Shown here one piece after another: positions 26,727 to 36,400 of a stretch of DNA of 64,000 bases. The position numbers and the translations under genes were made by a program. The DNA is from Thermoleophilaceae bacterium (GTDB lineage: Bacteria > Actinomycetota > Thermoleophilia > Solirubrobacterales > JACPNS01), in contig JAEMRJ010000001.1 of the NCBI GenBank assembly GCA_016463365.1, positions 1-64,000 of the forward strand, written 5' to 3'. Numbering within the stretch: the first letter of the stretch is position 1; the number at the start of each line of letters is the position of its first letter. The notes below the pieces were generated by a model. That model saw nothing but the letters and a program-made list of their open reading frames with translations, ran no database searches and was not told where the DNA came from.

Positions 26727-27684
26727 AGCCTCCGATCCCCCTCAAACCCGCTCTGCGCCTTAAAAAACGGGCCAGGGTTCCATCCGTGTCGAAACCTAAC
26801 GTGCGTGTTGCCTGCGCGCGCCGAAAAAGCGCCGCTCGGTTGCGCCATGACACGGTTTTTCTCACCAAACAACAGGCCTCGCGCCGGTTCGCTGAACATC
26901 TCAGACGAGCAACGGCCGCCACCATCTCCCACGCGGCCATCTAGAGCCGCGGGTCAACGCCCCGAGCCGGCAAGCTCGACGCGAGAAACGACCTCTAGAG
27001 ACAAGAAAGCCCCGGCGGCAACCGAGGCGTTCGAGTCAGAGAAAACTCCAAAAACAAAACTCACCGGTGATACTACTTCGCGCCCGGACGGAAACTTTTA
27101 CGCTTTTGTTCCCGAGTCCGCCCCGCGCGTACACGACCAGTTTCCCCGCTACTCCTGCCTGCCTCTACCCGAGCCGCCCCGTGACTTCCTGCGCCGGCGC
27201 GAGCGGCCTCATGCTCGAGGGCCGACCGAAGGCCCAGCGCCGCCGCGAGCTTCACCCGAGCGCGACGCGGCGTTAAATGAAAAGGACCCGGCTGCAACCA
27301 GGTCCGATTCGATAATTGAATCCCCGTTCCACGAAGATTTAGGTCCGACTCACCGGAAGGCCGCGCTGCGGCGTTCAGGTCAATCGGTATGGCTTCACAT
27401 TAGCCATCGCTCGGACGGAACCTTCCTGCCTGCTCCGCCGCGGCCGCGATCGCACGCCCGCCTGCAGCTGCTCCCGCCCGGCCAGGCCGGCCCCCTGGGC
27501 ATCAACGAACCACCGCGCTTGCACTCACATCCCGCTCGTCGGAGGGTGCTCATGCCTCCATAAATGACAACGGCCCCGAGTTACTAGCTCGAGGCCGCGC
27601 CAACAGATTTCAAGTCGGGAAACCGGCCCACGATTTGGCGATCCAGCGCCGGTTTCAAAAACAGCCTTTGAGAAGGAGGACTTC
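26727..27684 (+). other. 958-bp intergenic region with two hairpins, no convincing gene
   Basis: A long plus-strand frame covers most of it (26805-27563) but is Pro/Arg-rich, has no homology I recognise, no ribosome site, and runs through the first hairpin. GGACC (27284-27288) pairs with GGTCC (27301-27305), inside a 12-codon ATG frame. CGGCC...GAG (27571-27580) pairs with CTC...GGCCG (27588-27597), nine pairs with one mismatch. Both lack a T tract. This stretch is probably the control region of the downstream 624-residue gene. Confidence 0.5.
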
Positions 27685-29559
27685 TTGCGTCCTCAATCGC
27701 CGACCGTTCTGGATCATCATAACGAGACGCCGCTTGCCTGTCAAGCGCCTGATCTCCCTGCAAACGACGCACACCACGAGCTCTTCACGAAGGGCCAATG
27801 GCGCTATCCCCAGCGCTTTCAGATCAACCCTGTGCAGCTCTTCGCACTCCAGGCCGAACACGAATCGGAACTCCTGACGCTGGGCGATCTCGCGCGCACG
27901 CGCTTCTCGGCCGGCCAGCTGCTCACCCAGCGCAAGCTCCGCCAAGTGATCGCCGTTGATCGTCAGGTCCCCGAGTGGTTCATTCACCCCCAGACCCGCG
28001 ACGCCGGCGCGCTACACACGATCTCTGAGAAGGAACAACAGATCGCTCTTGCGATCGTCACCACCCTGCTCGGCTGGAGCGCGGCGACCGGCAGGCGGCT
28101 TGTCACCTTCACGCACTCATCGCTCTACGGCAAACCCGGCCGAGATAGAGCAAGCTCCACCGGCCCCAAGACCATCCGCCAGCAGTTCGGGTGCTCCTTT
28201 GCCACCTACAAGAAAGCGCTGCGGCTTCTCGCGCTCGCACAGATGCCCACGCTCCACCTACGGCACACCGACGAGCACGGCAACCTAACCCAGGTCGACC
28301 GCTGCCTCGCGATCATCCTGCCCACAGTCCCGCGCAACGCCAACGTCGATCTCTCCTGCAAGCTGCCCGCCGATTCGCTGGCCCGCTCGCTTGAACCTGG
28401 CCACCAACTCACCTTCGAGATCGTCGCCGCTGACCCCGGCCCAGAACAGCCGATTAGCCCCCCATATGTAACTACAACTCACCAAGTAAGACAAAGCCCG
28501 CAGCATTCAACAAACTCCAATCCCACAAACCAACGCCCATTCGTCGAAAGCACCGACGAGTCCCGTATCCAGACCCAGATACTTCTCGGAATCCAGCCCG
28601 CTGGGCTAACTGGCGAAACAAGAAGATTCATTCTGCCGCGCTCGGCTGCAAATCTCCAGGGTCAGGCCTGCTTTGAGATGTTTCGCTGGCTCTGGACCGC
28701 GCAGTTCGGCCGAAGGGAGCTTTTGAAGGTTTCCGTCAGCCAACGACGCTTGATCGACGAGCGCTTCGACGCCGTCACCGCGTTGCTCGGCCGGCGCGAA
28801 ACCAACCGAGCCCTGCTGGCGTGGATCCGCCAGCTCGGCCGCAGACCCCAGCACCTAACGGCCACGCCACGCCCTCACTGGATCTTCAGTTTCCTAAGCC
28901 AACAGATTGCAAGAGGACATCAGCTCGCAACGACCGCAACCAAGGCGCCGCCCCCGCTCGCAAAACGTCAACAGTTCACGAGCGCGCTCTACCCCGCGGC
29001 CGAGCTGCTCACGAGCAACGAGGTTCACTTCACCCTTGCCGCGATCGCAACTGACCCGGAAACCCATACGCGCACCGCCGTAACGACAGGCAACCACGCC
29101 GCCTGGCAGATGCTCGTCCACGAAGCCGGCGCGTCGTTGCTGCTCAAGGCAGCTGCAAACTGTGGCTGCGACCGCGTCATGTTCACCAGCTCCTCTGGGC
29201 GAATACTCGACCCCGTCCGCGTCGAGCGCCTTGCAGGCTCCAGTCAGCCCGCCCGCGAGCTCGCATCATCCGAAGATGCTTTTGCCCTGGCCCGCGAGGT
29301 CGACCAGCTCGATGTGATCGAAGACTCGGCATCTCGAGCAACCCGTGCAATTCGCGCGGCCATTCCCGATCCGCACGATCGCTTCACGTTCTTCGAGGTC
29401 ACCCACATCGGCGGCCGCCAGTTCGCCGTCACGCTGCCGAACCTCAAATACCGCTCGACATTCGAGCTGCGCTATCAGCGCATCTACACACGAACCATCG
29501 CGGCGGAGTTTGCTCGCGAGCTACGCGGCCTCTCCCCCGTTCTTGTGTTCGTCGACTGA
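27685..29559 (+). CDS. Unrecognised 624-residue protein, candidate replication initiator
   Basis: The TTG start is well supported by AAGGAGG six bases upstream; no ATG is as well placed. The middle of the protein (about 120-210) has helix-turn-helix-like character (TGPKTIRQQFGCSFATYKKALR), followed by a low-complexity linker and a second soluble domain with a CGCDRVMFTSSSG segment. No primase, helicase or HUH motif is seen. A large DNA-binding-like protein beside the parA centromere region is where a plasmid Rep would be expected, but this is inference from position. Confidence 0.5.
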   Translation: MRPQSPTVLDHHNETPLACQAPDLPANDAHHELFTKGQWRYPQRFQINPVQLFALQAEHESELLTLGDLARTRFSAGQLLTQRKLRQVIAVDRQVPEWFIHPQTRDAGALHTISEKEQQIALAIVTTLLGWSAATGRRLVTFTHSSLYGKPGRDRASSTGPKTIRQQFGCSFATYKKALRLLALAQMPTLHLRHTDEHGNLTQVDRCLAIILPTVPRNANVDLSCKLPADSLARSLEPGHQLTFEIVAADPGPEQPISPPYVTTTHQVRQSPQHSTNSNPTNQRPFVESTDESRIQTQILLGIQPAGLTGETRRFILPRSAANLQGQACFEMFRWLWTAQFGRRELLKVSVSQRRLIDERFDAVTALLGRRETNRALLAWIRQLGRRPQHLTATPRPHWIFSFLSQQIARGHQLATTATKAPPPLAKRQQFTSALYPAAELLTSNEVHFTLAAIATDPETHTRTAVTTGNHAAWQMLVHEAGASLLLKAAANCGCDRVMFTSSSGRILDPVRVERLAGSSQPARELASSEDAFALAREVDQLDVIEDSASRATRAIRAAIPDPHDRFTFFEVTHIGGRQFAVTLPNLKYRSTFELRYQRIYTRTIAAEFARELRGLSPVLVFVD

Positions 29560-29576
29560 GCGGCGGTTCGTTTTGC

Positions 29577-29598
29577 GGTACGGCGCTGGCGCGCCGCG
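29577..29598 (+). repeat. Second copy of the GGTACGGCGCT hairpin element
   Basis: Identical over 21 of 22 bases to 22908-22929, and preceded in both places by GGCGGTTCG. It lies 104 bases before the small ORF at 29702, which like the 22970 gene has a GAGGAACC ribosome-site context. Confidence 0.6.
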
Positions 29599-29701
29599 CC
29601 AGGTGTTGCTCTCGCCTTGCTCGAGTTTGACGCTACGGCGATGCCTCGGCCTCAATGACCGTTGGGCATACTGCCCGACGCTGAGAACCCGAGGAGGAAC
29701 C

Positions 29702-29770
29702 ATGGAGTCGCTCAGTATCCAACTGAGTCTCCTTGTGATCCTGCTTCTCGTGCTGGAACGGCGAAAGTAG
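29702..29770 (+). CDS. 22-residue hydrophobic membrane peptide
   Basis: ATG preceded by GAGGAGGAACC, an excellent ribosome site. The peptide starts MESLSIQLSLL, continues with an unbroken Leu/Ile/Val run and ends ERRK: a single TM helix with a basic tail. Followed at once by two strong hairpins. Size and layout resemble type I toxin peptides and small regulatory membrane proteins. No antisense RNA promoter is identified. Confidence 0.55.
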   Translation: MESLSIQLSLLVILLLVLERRK

Positions 29771-29787
29771 GACGGGAGCCCGAGTTA

Positions 29788-29850
29788 CCGAGTCCGCCTA
29801 CCGGACTCGGATCAACCGGGGCGGGCGGAGAGTTTGCGCTCTTCGCCCGC
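29788..29850 (+). terminator. Tandem strong hairpins after the small peptide gene
   Basis: CCGAGTCCG (29788-29796) pairs perfectly with CGGACTCGG (29802-29810). A second stem of 12 pairs spans 29821-29850 (GCGGGCGGAGAG with CTCTTCGCCCGC, one G-U). No T tract follows, so these may terminate transcription poorly and instead stabilise the short mRNA. Confidence 0.6.
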
Positions 29851-29910
29851 TGAATCTTCGAACCCGAGGAAGGACTCTGAAGACGTTTCCATTCTAGCGA
29901 AACTTCGGAC

Positions 29911-30414
29911 CTAGACCACCTCACGCGACGGACGATTCGCGGCCCGCATCAATTCGGCCGCGCTGCGTTCGCGCTCTTGCACCAGGCATGAGACAAGCCA
30001 TTTCAAGCTCTGCTCATCATCGCGAATGGCCACCCTCACAACCGCCGACATGATCTCCTGCATCGAAAGTTCACCGTCCTGAAGACCAAGTTTTTGCGTC
30101 AACTTTGCCTGAACGACTTCAAAAGTCGGCCCCATCTCCTCTTCTTTAAATCTGGCGCCGATAAGCAACTTCTTCTTGCGCCCTGCCCCCTGCTTCTTCG
30201 CCGGCCGCGCGCTCGTCTGCGGCCTGGGTGCTTCAGCTGCGGGTGGCTCATCTCTCCGCGACTCCTCTCCCCCGGCCTCACCCCTGCTCGCGCGCGTGTC
30301 TCTCACCACAATCTCATCGGAACTCGCCGCGCCGATGCCGCTCGTCGCGTTGAAGTCCTCAAGCAGACTGCCCTTCGGTTTTGTGAACGTTTCCGTCTTG
30401 AGCGACTTAGCCAT
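29911..30414 (-). CDS. ParA-linked partition partner (putative centromere-binding protein)
   Basis: A 167-residue protein starting 8 bases inside the end of parA. The N-terminal ~85 residues are polar and disordered-looking with a basic KKQGAGRKKK patch; the C-terminal ~75 residues are helical. A small gene directly after parA usually encodes the DNA-binding partner that stimulates ParA ATPase and binds the centromere. No ParB-type domain is present; a canonical ParB is encoded separately at 47805. Confidence 0.55.
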   Translation of the reverse strand: MAKSLKTETFTKPKGSLLEDFNATSGIGAASSDEIVVRDTRASRGEAGGEESRRDEPPAAEAPRPQTSARPAKKQGAGRKKKLLIGARFKEEEMGPTFEVVQAKLTQKLGLQDGELSMQEIMSAVVRVAIRDDEQSLKWLVSCLVQERERSAAELMRAANRPSREVV

Positions 30415-31213
30415 TTACCGCTGCCTCCTCTCGACTCGCAGCAGCCGACACGTCGATCGCTTCGCTGCGCTCGATGACATATGCCGCCAAACGACGGTGA
30501 GCTTCAGACACCCTGCAATCGGGGTTCAGCCAGAACAACGGCTTGTGCGCGAAGGCCGCATCTTCTGCTTCACCAAGATCCGGCGTCGAGAGCGGAATGA
30601 CTGTTCCGTATTCAGGCAACGCCTCATTAATCGCCTTCGCGGCCAGTCGCGTCTCACGCTCAATTGTCGGCAAGACACCAAACAACTCGACGTCGATCCC
30701 GGCACCTCGGAGTTCGGCAATCGCGTTCAGAGTGTTCACAGCACCTTCGACCGCCTCCCAGTCGCTCATCTTCACTGGGATCATCACCATCCTCGTCGCC
30801 ACGATCGCATTGATCGTCAAGTCGAGCATGTTCGGGCCAGTGTCGATCAGCAAGTAGTCGTAAGGAACTATCACGCCCTCCAGGGCCAAGCGCAGCTTCT
30901 CCTCACGCCGCATAGTCGAGACAAGCCAACGCTGCACGCTCGCAAGATCGGAGTGGCCAGGCACGATGCTGACGTAGTCCGAGAGTTTCAGAGTTGCCTG
31001 GTCGATCGAGGCCTCCCCGACCATCGCCTGCGCGATGCTCGGTCCCTCGAGCTCCTCCGGATTCACGCCGAACAATCGAGTCATCGAACATTGCGGATCC
31101 ATGTCGATAGCCAGAACCGACCGCTTCTTCTCTCCCAGCGCGCAGGCAAGGTTGACGACAGTGGTCGACTTCCCTACCCCGCCCTTTTGATTTGTCACTG
31201 TCAAACCGTTCAA
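30407..31213 (-). CDS. parA: ParA partition ATPase
   Basis: A 268-residue ParA. Deviant Walker A is KGGVGKST near the N-terminus, followed by AIDMDPQCS and the Walker B-like LLIDTGPNML. A TTG start at 31213 with GAGGAG five bases upstream gives the expected short N-terminus; ATGs at 31240 and 31309 would extend it into the palindrome array. ParA binds DNA non-specifically with ATP and pulls partition complexes apart. No extra N-terminal helix-turn-helix domain, so it is of the short type. Confidence 0.93.
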   Translation of the reverse strand: MNGLTVTNQKGGVGKSTTVVNLACALGEKKRSVLAIDMDPQCSMTRLFGVNPEELEGPSIAQAMVGEASIDQATLKLSDYVSIVPGHSDLASVQRWLVSTMRREEKLRLALEGVIVPYDYLLIDTGPNMLDLTINAIVATRMVMIPVKMSDWEAVEGAVNTLNAIAELRGAGIDVELFGVLPTIERETRLAAKAINEALPEYGTVIPLSTPDLGEAEDAAFAHKPLFWLNPDCRVSEAHRRLAAYVIERSEAIDVSAAASREEAAVNG

Positions 31214-31229
31214 CGCTGCTCCTCGGTGC

Positions 31230-31838
31230 GTGGATTGCATGTGGCTTTCACAGTTTCGCGAGCGGCCCGGACTTTCCTTCCGCCGCCCTGCAATCCACGT
31301 GGCTTGCACGACCTACCTACGCCCCGTCGACCTTCACACCAAGCCGCGATTTGCAATCCCGCTGGATTGCGCTCCAGTGTGCCCCTTCCCCGCAATCCCT
31401 GTGGATTGCACGATCCCGTCGCACGCTGCCACCCACGGCCCGACACAAGCCCGCCACCGACCTCTCGCGGAACAACGACGATCTGCCGCCTCGTTTGCAG
31501 GTCACGGGTACTCGGGTCCAAAAGCACCGAAGTCTCGTGCGACGCCGGCTCTCAGGACGCCCTGGGATCGAAACCACGCTCTGACTTGGCCAACTGTCAG
31601 CGTTACGCTCTGCCGCGGCCGCGCCCATCGGTTTACCAGCCCGCCTGCAATCCACATGCAATCCAACTGGATTGCATCAGCATTGGTCTCCAAAGGCCGC
31701 CTGAATGCAATCCCCGTGGCTTGCTCGTGCAATCCACCGATCTAGCAACGACCTCCTGGTCCATCGTTTGAGGTCAGCTATTTAGAAGTGGATTGCACTC
31801 ACCCCAGGGCCAGACGCCCCGCAATCCACGTGGATTGC
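31230..31838. repeat. Array of 18-bp palindromes, candidate centromere (parS/parC)
   Basis: Consensus GCAATCCNNNTGGMTTGC. Full sites: 31290-31307, 31353-31370, 31392-31409, 31658-31675, 31707-31724 and 31821-31838; the last is a perfect palindrome, GCAATCCACGTGGATTGC. Half-sites: 31230-31239, 31647-31653, 31729-31735 and 31788-31797. They sit just upstream of parA in a ~970-bp region without genes. The central CACGTG of the perfect copy recalls chromosomal parS. Iterons of a replication origin are the main alternative. Confidence 0.8.
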
Positions 31839-32127
31839 ACCAGAGCGCTCAAATAGCGGTTCGCAACGGGTGGGGGAGACTCATTTGCAAGTCTTCTTGC
31901 ATACGCAGTTAGACAGCACACAGAGCCGCGTCACCCCAACTGTGGACAGGCGTACGGCCCTAAACCTAGACAAAATTGCCAATTCACAGTAACATCGAAC
32001 GTGCGTGTCCACTAATGAAAGTTGCTAACTGACCGATAGTTCAGCAAGCGCATGGATGCGCAGCAACGACCCGCCTTCGGGCGACGTAACCAGCAAGCCG
32101 CACGCAGGCTTTCCCACGCGGCTCACA
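31839..32127. other. Intergenic A/T-richer stretch, possible origin
   Basis: Less GC-rich than the surroundings. TGTGGACAG (31941-31949) is one base from an actinobacterial DnaA box in reverse, and GTGTCCACT (32005-32013) is a weaker match. GCGCAT/ATGCGC forms a short palindrome (32048-32061). No gene is seen. Confidence 0.3.
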
Positions 32128-32181
32128 TTTTTTTTTCAAACCGGATGACAGGGAGCACGGATTCTCCCGCTTACCCTTTAG
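32128..32181 (+). promoter_or_regulatory. Conserved conjugation promoter, copy C
   Basis: T tract (32128-32136), GATGACA (32144-32150), 15 bases, CCCGCTTACC (32166-32175), 6 bases (CTTTAG), then ATG at 32182. The start context TTAGATGGCAC is identical to copy A. The mRNA is likely leaderless. Confidence 0.75.
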
Positions 32182-33393
32182 ATGGCACATTTCGACCTTC
32201 AATATTTCCAGAGCACCCAGGGCGAACGCAACGGCGCGATCACCTGGGCCCTGACCCTGCACGGCGACCAGCTGCAGCGTCACGTTCGCAAACGCTTCCA
32301 CCAAGACTCGGACGATCTCTACCAAGACCTCGTCACCGAGCTGTTTCGCGCGAACTTCGATAAGCACCGCGACCTCCTTGAGTCCGGCGACTATGACCGC
32401 CTCCAAGGATGGTTCGACAACGCAGCCAAGTGGGCGTTGTCAGAAACCCACAACCGGGCTGCACAGACCGACTTCGAGCAGAACGTCGAAATAACCACCG
32501 ACGGCGATCTGCCGGAGTACGCCTTTGACCCGGCTGCAGCCGGTGAACCAGACCCGATCGACCCGCAAGTGATCACCGTTCTCAAGAACGTTCGAAATCA
32601 AAAGGTCGTCCAATCGCTCGTGCTCTCCTCGCAGGGCCTCGGCTGGGATGAGATCGCGCAGCTGGTTGGATTCTCCAGCCGGCAAGCGGCTCACCGCGCC
32701 TGCAACTCGCCCAAGGTGGTTCGAGAACTCGCCTTCGCTTGGCGCGCCCTGAAGGGCGACGAACTCTGCCCCGAGATCGCCACTGATCTCGCAACTGTCG
32801 CTTGGACTGTCGGAGATCTCGACCCCGAGATTCAGCAGCGGGTTAATGCGCACGTCGCCACCTGCCCAACATGCAGCGCGATCCTCGAGACACACAAGAA
32901 CACGCTCGCCGCGGCGCCCGCGTTCTTCCCGATGCCCGCGATGCTCGTCCTCACCAACGACAGCGCCACAAGTCACGCGGTCGCCGGCCTCGATGCAATC
33001 TCCGCGAAGTTTCACAACTTCATTTACTGGATCACCGGCCAATCCTCGACAGGCACCTGGAGCGCACCACGAGCCGCAGGTGTTGCCACAGCCAGCGTTT
33101 TGCTGGTCGGTGGGGGAGGGGCCGCTGTTCACAAAGCGACCACCGACCGCAGTAGCAACGACACCTCGGCCGCGACTACTCCCGCGCCGCAGAGCTTTTA
33201 CGACCAAGTAAACGTGCCTCCAGTCGAGCGTCCGACGCCACGACCCAAGCACAAAAAGAAGACGCCGAAGGCAACCCAGGTTGCCGCGCCGGTCGCACCG
33301 GCACCGCAGGCGACTAGCGCTCCCGCGCAGACGTCAACACCCAAGCAAACAACAGGGGATGGCTCTAGCGAGTTCCTTCCGGAAGAACGCTAA
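32182..33393 (+). CDS. Sigma/zinc anti-sigma/transmembrane fusion protein 2
   Basis: A 403-residue protein. Residues ~28-90 resemble sigma region 2 (DDLYQDLVTELF) and ~140-182 region 4 (LGWDEIAQLVGFSSRQAAHR). A zf-HC2 anti-sigma motif follows (Cys196, His224, Cys228, Cys231), then a TM helix (about 298-316), a Lys-rich patch and a Pro/Ala/Thr tail ending GSSEFLPEER. The layout matches the 703-residue protein but with shorter spacers, and the last ten residues are the same. The tail should lie outside the membrane. Probably a self-restrained sigma factor released by a signal; it sits under the shared promoter and may regulate itself. Confidence 0.78.
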   Translation: MAHFDLQYFQSTQGERNGAITWALTLHGDQLQRHVRKRFHQDSDDLYQDLVTELFRANFDKHRDLLESGDYDRLQGWFDNAAKWALSETHNRAAQTDFEQNVEITTDGDLPEYAFDPAAAGEPDPIDPQVITVLKNVRNQKVVQSLVLSSQGLGWDEIAQLVGFSSRQAAHRACNSPKVVRELAFAWRALKGDELCPEIATDLATVAWTVGDLDPEIQQRVNAHVATCPTCSAILETHKNTLAAAPAFFPMPAMLVLTNDSATSHAVAGLDAISAKFHNFIYWITGQSSTGTWSAPRAAGVATASVLLVGGGGAAVHKATTDRSSNDTSAATTPAPQSFYDQVNVPPVERPTPRPKHKKKTPKATQVAAPVAPAPQATSAPAQTSTPKQTTGDGSSEFLPEER

Positions 33394-33470
33394 CCACTGC
33401 CACCGCGACCGAACCGGAAGAGATCAACAACATGCTCATTTCAGCCAGACCAACCAACAAAGGAAAGTCA

Positions 33471-36400
33471 ATGAACAAGAAGATCCGCGCGATGGTCGTT
33501 GCGGCGCTCACCGTCGCTTCGGTCTTCGCGTTCTCAACATCGGCTCAGGCCGGCAACTACACCGTGACGCCAAATCCATGCGGACAATGGGGCGGCGGCT
33601 ACGGCAGCAACGGCTGGGGCTTGGGTATCAACTGCGTATCCGGCTACTCCTCGTTTCAGCTTGGCGGAGGCTCCGTCGGCCCTCCGGGCACCTACATGTG
33701 GCTGAAATCCGATCGCCTGAACGACGCTACATATCTCTCCTCGCTCAGCCTTTCCTACATTTCGTCTGAGGCCACCGGCAGCGGCGATCACATTCAAGTT
33801 CGCGGATGCCAGCGCTACACCGGAGTAACCCCGGTCTACTCGGGCGGCCCCAACGGTTCCTGCGTCGGCGGCGTGATGGCCTTCCCCAACCAGACTGCCG
33901 GCTTTGCCTGGCGCACCTTCGGCGCTGGCGCACTTGCATGCGGAAGTAACTGCGGCGGATACCAGATCGACACCTCCGCCAGCTACACCAGCGGCCACGT
34001 CTGGATCAACGGCGTCAGCGCCGAGATCACGGACAACACGGCGCCGGTCACGACCAGCGGCTTTGCCAGCCACGAGATCAGCCAGGGCGGCTGGATCAAC
34101 GGCAGCGCCGGCTTCGGCGCCACAGGCACCGATTCAAACGGCAGCGGAATAACCAACATCACCTTCTATCCCGGCGATCCGCTTCTGACCGTCTCGCAGA
34201 ACAAGAGCTGCAACTACGCGCAGTGGATTCCCTGCACCCTGGTTGTCGGCACAACTGCAGGAAGCTCCTTTGACACGACGGCGATGTCAGATGGATCGCA
34301 CACCGGCTACTACACGTCAACCGACGCCGGCGGAAACACCGGCCAGAGCGCGTCCTTCACCTACAAGACAGACAACACTGATCCGACGACGCCGAGCTCG
34401 ATCGCAGCCAGCACCGACGGCCAGAGCGGATGGAGTTCAGACAACTCGATCGGCGCAAGCTGGAACAATGGGGCAGAGGTTGCAGAAACCGCAACTCAGT
34501 CGGGCCTTGATCAGGTGATCATCGACGTCAACCCGACGACCGGCGGTCAGACCGACCCCGCGCCGGTGACAGTTCCCGTCGGCGGCAGCGCCTCTGGCAT
34601 TTCGGCAACGACCTCGAGCATCAGCGGCCTCGCACTTCCGGAAGCGGGCGCCTGGACTCTTCGCCTGCAGCTGGTCGACAAGGCCGGGAACGTTTCTGAC
34701 GTCGGGGATGGATCCGGTTCGTCTGCCGACTCGGACATCTCGGTTGGTTATGACCCGAACCCACCAGCTTCACCGGCTGGCGTTGCGAACGGCTGGATCA
34801 GTCGAGATGAGCTTGCCGCTGGTTTCGATCAGGAGTTCACCTACTCCGCGCCGCCGCAGGCAATCGCACAACTCTGCGGATTCGCAGGCGCGATCGACAA
34901 GAACATCAACGGCACCGCTGGCTCGACCATCAACGTGCCCGGCGATGGAAGCGTCCGCTCATGGCAACTCCCAGGCACACTCGACGAGGACACGCACTAC
35001 GTCCACTTGCGCGCAGTCAGCTGCAACGGCCTCGCCTCACCAACCACTGAAACCGTGACAGCTCCAGTTGACCGCACCGACCCGGTTGGAACGATCAGCG
35101 GCGTTGAAAACGGCAAGTGGTACAAGGACGGCCAGCTCGTCGAGCTGCTCGGCAGTGACGTACTTTCCGGGATGGCACCAGCCCCTCCCTCCGACACCGA
35201 GTCCACACTTGGCGCCTACCTCTCCTACACCATCAACGGTTCGGGGCCGCTCGACAAGGATGCCCCCCGCGGCGACACCACCTCACTCCCGATCACCGGC
35301 GAAGGTCAGAAAGAACTCCGCTTCTCACCGGTCGACCTCGCTGGCAACAAGGCGGCGGCCAAGGTCGCAACCTTCGGCATCGACGCAACCAACCCCAACG
35401 GCTACATCGACCGCCCGGACGCTGCGCGTCCGACGCTGCTCTCCTCAAAGCTGACCGACGCGCCTTCTGGCGTCTCATATGCCGTCTTCTCCGTCCGCCC
35501 CACGGGCAGCTCTGACGCAGACTGGATTCAGCTGCCGACCTCGCTCACAGGAGCAGACGGCAACGTCGTCGGAGCAGCTGTCGCCTCTGGCAGCGCAACA
35601 GCCCGTTTCCCGGACACAAGCCTGCCGCAGGGCAGCTACGACGTCCGCGTTCAGGCCTTTGACCAGGCAGGTAACCCCTTGGCCACTCAGCGCTATCAGG
35701 ACGGCTCGCTTGCCCGGGTTGAGAACCCGATGCGCGCAGCGACAGGCGTCTCATTGAAGCTCTTCAAGGCTCTTCGCGAGTGCAAGAAGAACAAGAACGG
35801 AAAGATGAAGTGCGCAATCAAGAAGTGCACCAAAAAGACCAAGGGCACTTGCTACAAGGTTCTAAAGGGCAAAGTCGTCCTCCAGGGCGGATCAACCACC
35901 GTCACTTCGGCCTACAACCGCGGAGCGATCGCCACCGGTGTCCTCACCGACGCAAACGGCGCCGCGCTCAAGAACACCGAAGTTTCGATCTCAACGACGA
36001 CCAAGGTTCACGGCAAGAGCGCCGAAGTTGGCACCGCGACAACTGACGCAAACGGCATCTGGGCGCTCCGCGTTCCTGCCGGCGTGAACCGCGCCGTCAA
36101 GGCCACATATCTCGGCACCGAAACTCGCCGCCCGTCAACGAGCTCGGCAACGATGAACACGCAGGCCAAGCTCAAGCTGAAGGTGAGCAAGAAGCGCGCC
36201 AAGACCGGTCAAAGCATCACGTTCTCGGGCAAGGTCACGCCATATGACGCCGCATACCCCAGCGGCGGCAAGATCGTCGCTCTGCAGTTCTTTGCGGCCA
36301 AGAAGTGGCGCCCGGCAGTTGGAGTGGCCCACACTGACAAGAACGGCAAGTTCAAGATCAGCTACAAGTTCGACGGCAAGAAGGTCAAGGCAAAGATCAT

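Noticed and set aside
26805..27563. 252-codon open frame upstream of the candidate replication gene
   Set aside because: Low-complexity Pro/Arg-rich translation, no ribosome site, and it runs through a hairpin; in GC-rich DNA such frames arise by chance. Treated as intergenic.
30176..31771. 531-codon plus-strand frame opposite parA and across the palindrome array
   Set aside because: Antisense to parA and reads through repeated palindromes; no domain recognised.
31230..31838. CRISPR array
   Set aside because: The repeated units are short palindromes with irregular spacing and no cas genes nearby; centromere or iterons fit better.
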